A DNA stretch of 64,000 nt. Source: Phycisphaerae bacterium (GTDB lineage: Bacteria > Planctomycetota > Phycisphaerae > UBA1845 > PWPN01). The notes beneath the pieces are model-generated. The model was not told the DNA's origin and searched no databases. It saw only the letters and a program-made list of their open reading frames with translations. The stretch spans positions 62,001 through 126,000 of the forward strand of contig DAOOIV010000004.1 in the NCBI GenBank assembly GCA_035384605.1, in the 5' to 3' direction. The translations under genes and the position numbers were made by a program. Below, in pieces: positions 61,929-64,000 of this stretch (the stretch's first letter is position 1; each line of letters opens with the position of its first letter).

Positions 61929-62252
61929 ATGAAAATGAACAGCAAGGATTTCGCGATCGGCGTCCTGACCATAACCGCCGTCATCCTGCTGACCGGCCTG
62001 ATCATCATCCACGCCGTCAGCCCCAGGCAAGCCATGGCCGTCGGACAGAATGCCGAAGGCGGCGATTACCTGGTCACGACCAGCCAGTACAACGATTACA
62101 CCGAACTGTTGATGGTCTTCGACACGGCCCAGATGAAGATGAACGCATATGTCTTCAATCCTCAGACGGGTCAGGTCGAGCTCCTGCAGCCGCCCATCCC
62201 CATTGTCCGCCAGATGCAGGAGCCTCAAAGACAGCCCGGACGAACGAGATGA
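61929..62252 (+). CDS. Membrane-anchored small protein (paralogue 2)
   Basis: 107 residues: helix GVLTITAVILLTGLIIIHA then GGDYLVTTSQYNDYTELLMV and FDTAQMKMNAYVFNP, aligning with the ISAQAERNNDTIYLLDLARRQMHAFR part of the previous protein. Seven bases separate the two genes. The C-terminus is Pro/Gln-rich. Function unknown; the pair is 160 bases upstream of bioB. Confidence 0.65.
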   Translation: MKMNSKDFAIGVLTITAVILLTGLIIIHAVSPRQAMAVGQNAEGGDYLVTTSQYNDYTELLMVFDTAQMKMNAYVFNPQTGQVELLQPPIPIVRQMQEPQRQPGRTR

Positions 62253-62412
62253 GAGCCGCATGCCTGCCCCAGCATCCGGCTATTCCTGTCGACCGGCAGA
62301 TGCTGCCGAATCCGCGGGTTTCACGGGTGGCCGGCCCGCCGGAACACGGCCAAACCGCCGGGAACGGCACAGGACGGCGCGAACCCGCATTGACACATCG
62401 GAACACCGCACA

Positions 62413-63444
62413 ATGTCCGATCTGATACGCACGATCGTTCGACAGGTCGTTGACGGCGCCGCGGTTACGCGGTCTCAGGCCGAGCAGCTCGTTCGGATTG
62501 ACCGCCGCCACCTGCCCGAATTATTCGCGGGCGCAAGCCGGATCCGCCAAGAATACCTCGGCCCCAAGGCACGCTGTTGCAGCATCGTTGCGTCAAAGGT
62601 GGGGCTATGCGATCAGGACTGCGCCTTTTGCAGCCAGTCTGCGTACTATCGAACCCACGTAGCGGGAGGCAGGACCCTGACGTCGCAGGATGTGCTGGCG
62701 GCCGCGCGGGAATCTGCCGACAACGGCGCCCAGTCGTTCGGTATCGTCAACAGCGGCCTGGGCCCGAGCGATGATGAAATCGAAGAGTGGGGTAATGTCA
62801 TCCGGGCAATCCGCCGGGAAGGGCGGGTGCGCGCATGCGCCTCACTCGGTGTGCTCACCGCTCCCCAGGCTCAGCGTCTGGCCGAGGCCGGCGTCCAACG
62901 ATACAACCACAACCTCCAGACCTCACGACGACATTTCTCGAGCATCGTCACAACGCATACATACGATGATCGGCTCCAAACGCTGCGAAATCTGCGGGCG
63001 GCCGGCATCGAGCTATGCTGCGGAGCTCTCTTCGGCATGGGCGAGACATGGAACGATCGTCTCGATCTGGCCTTCGAGCTGCGCGAGGTCAATCCCGAGG
63101 TCGTACCCATCAACTTCCTTATTCCGATCCCCGGTACGCCGCTTGAACACAGCAGGGCACTCGAACCGATCGAGTGTCTGCGGATCATCGCCGTCTACCG
63201 TTTCATCCTCCCATCGCAGCATCTCAACATCGCCGGCGGCAGGGAGGTTAACCTGCGTGACCTCCAAAGCTGGATGTTTCTCGCCGGGGCCGACAGCTTC
63301 ATGATGGGCAACTACCTGACCACCTGCGGCCGCCCAGTTGCCGAAGACCTGCGAATGATCAGCGATCTCGGCCTCGAACTTGAACCTTATCTCCAACCGG
63401 CCGCAGCCCCAGATGAAGCTCATCGCTCTCACACGCCCGTCTGA
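62413..63444 (+). CDS. bioB: Biotin synthase
   Basis: 343 residues, radical SAM. The 4Fe-4S motif is CDQDCAFCSQS (C-x3-C-x2-C). NLQTSRRHFSSIVTTHTYDDRL and GIELCCGALFGMGET match BioB, and NFLIPIPGTPLE with LPSQHLNIAGGRE, then MMGNYLTTCGRP, complete the barrel. It inserts sulfur into dethiobiotin. ATG 62413 is chosen; a much longer upstream frame is not conserved. Followed after three bases by a ketoacyl synthase gene. Confidence 0.95.
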   Translation: MSDLIRTIVRQVVDGAAVTRSQAEQLVRIDRRHLPELFAGASRIRQEYLGPKARCCSIVASKVGLCDQDCAFCSQSAYYRTHVAGGRTLTSQDVLAAARESADNGAQSFGIVNSGLGPSDDEIEEWGNVIRAIRREGRVRACASLGVLTAPQAQRLAEAGVQRYNHNLQTSRRHFSSIVTTHTYDDRLQTLRNLRAAGIELCCGALFGMGETWNDRLDLAFELREVNPEVVPINFLIPIPGTPLEHSRALEPIECLRIIAVYRFILPSQHLNIAGGREVNLRDLQSWMFLAGADSFMMGNYLTTCGRPVAEDLRMISDLGLELEPYLQPAAAPDEAHRSHTPV

Positions 63445-63447
63445 AAG

Positions 63448-64000
63448 ATGCCCGCTGATATCCTGGTAACCGGAATCGGAATCGTCTCGCCCGCTGGAAT
63501 CGGCTGCGAGCAAACATGGCGCACATTGTTGGCTAATGGCAAGGCGGTTCGCCGTCTGGCAGGGGGGTGGCATCCCCGATTTGCCACTGTGTGCGGCGCG
63601 ACCATCGACGCCTTCAACCCTCCTCCAGGAACCGAGCATCTCAGCCGGACCTCCCAACTGGCCGTCGCCGCTGCCGAAGAGGCCCTGGCATGGGCGAAAC
63701 TGGCCGGCCAACCTGCAGCAAGTGGGCGAGTTGCGGCTTCCATCGGCACGAGCAAGCCTCTCGTGGATCTGCTTTTGCCGGATCCCTGCGATGCCGACCC
63801 CGATAGGAGGCTTCGTATCCGACCGTCTTGTGGATGGTTCGATTTCCTGCCAGATGCGCCCGCTCGCACGGTCTCTGCCCGCTTTGGCTTTGCCCGCGCG
63901 CATTCGACCGTGTGTGCCTGCTCGACGGGCCTGCATGCCATCATCCGCGGGGCCGAAATGATTCAAGAAGGCCAAGCCGATATCGTCTTGGCGGGCGGAG
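63448..64000 (+). CDS. Beta-ketoacyl-ACP synthase, N-terminal part (cut by window edge)
   Basis: First 184 codons of a condensing enzyme that continues beyond the window. It opens ADILVTGIGIVSPAGIGCEQTW, the start of FabF/KAS-type synthases. The catalytic cysteine is C158 in VCACSTGLHAIIRGAEMI, followed by GQADIVLAGG. It would extend acyl chains on ACP. It starts three bases after the bioB stop, so the two are coupled; this may reflect supply of the pimeloyl precursor or a fatty-acid gene set outside the window. The catalytic His residues are not in the window. Confidence 0.85.
   Translation, partial: MPADILVTGIGIVSPAGIGCEQTWRTLLANGKAVRRLAGGWHPRFATVCGATIDAFNPPPGTEHLSRTSQLAVAAAEEALAWAKLAGQPAASGRVAASIGTSKPLVDLLLPDPCDADPDRRLRIRPSCGWFDFLPDAPARTVSARFGFARAHSTVCACSTGLHAIIRGAEMIQEGQADIVLAGG

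Noticed and set aside
1..64000. CRISPR array, prophage or insertion sequence
   Set aside because: No regularly spaced repeats, no transposase or phage gene, and the only recombinase resembles the housekeeping XerD.

Overview
The window reads as a stretch of bacterial chromosome from a GC-rich Gram-negative organism, most likely a planctomycete and perhaps Phycisphaerae-like. That placement is inferred from gene content: a eukaryote-like UDP-sugar pyrophosphorylase, a HYExAFE-type nuclease-fold protein, a GH172/DUF2961 enzyme, a DUF6504 protein, a helix-turn-helix/PTS-IIA fusion, an extra Hsp70 cluster with a J-like protein, and lipid A/LPS genes (lpxK, hldE). Genes are dense on both strands, with many ATGA-type overlaps. 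No phage, insertion sequence or CRISPR array is visible.

Layout. 1-9.7 kb: Tat-exported DUF362-like protein (cut by the window edge), UDP-sugar pyrophosphorylase, a degenerate NtrC-type regulator, smpB, an ECF sigma/anti-sigma pair, an exported PDZ protein, a PilZ protein, and a Rieske protein beside a membrane zinc-ribbon protein. 10.1-15.6 kb: lpxK, a thymidylate-synthase-like gene, a ketopantoate reductase, truD and a B12-binding-fold protein. 15.9-25.1 kb: a complete F-type ATP synthase operon (atpZ, an I-like gene, B, E, F, H, A, G, D, C) with an SGNH hydrolase gene inserted between atpG and atpD. 25.1-29.4 kb: divergent sugar-use genes (lipoprotein and sodium/solute symporter against a mutarotase-fold protein and a short-chain dehydrogenase). 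29.5-31.8 kb: two CNNM/HlyC-type CBS membrane proteins. 31.9-38.6 kb: a glycosyltransferase, then a minus-strand chaperone cluster (TPR protein, J-like protein without HPD, GrpE, DnaK, zinc-ribbon protein). 39.1 kb: tRNA-Val(CAC). 39.4-44.7 kb: LOG protein, CPBP protein, DUF6504 protein, HTH-PTS IIA fusion, a 63-residue protein, DoxX and a SpoU methylase. 44.9-49.2 kb: exported, probably lipid-anchored proteins including a GH114 glycosidase. 49.5-55.4 kb: pyrR-pyrB, hldE and a GH172 enzyme. 55.6-64 kb: a Cys-rich small protein, xerD-like recombinase, rsmD-cca, a YkgJ-type cysteine cluster protein, hisS, the HYExAFE protein, three small membrane proteins, bioB and the start of a ketoacyl synthase (cut by the window edge).

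The most unusual signal is a dispersed element of about 97 bp, present three times (29383-29476 on +, 36145-36241 and 49310-49406 on -). It starts with a terminator-like hairpin plus T-run. The two closest copies differ at only 8 positions, and most of those changes fall in predicted stems without breaking pairing when read on the strand opposite to the flanking genes. It may be an undescribed structured RNA or a REP/MITE-like repeat. Other points of interest are the Hsp70 cluster with a J-like protein lacking HPD, the AAA+ regulator lacking the Walker A lysine and GAFTGA loop, and the hydrolase gene inside the atp operon.
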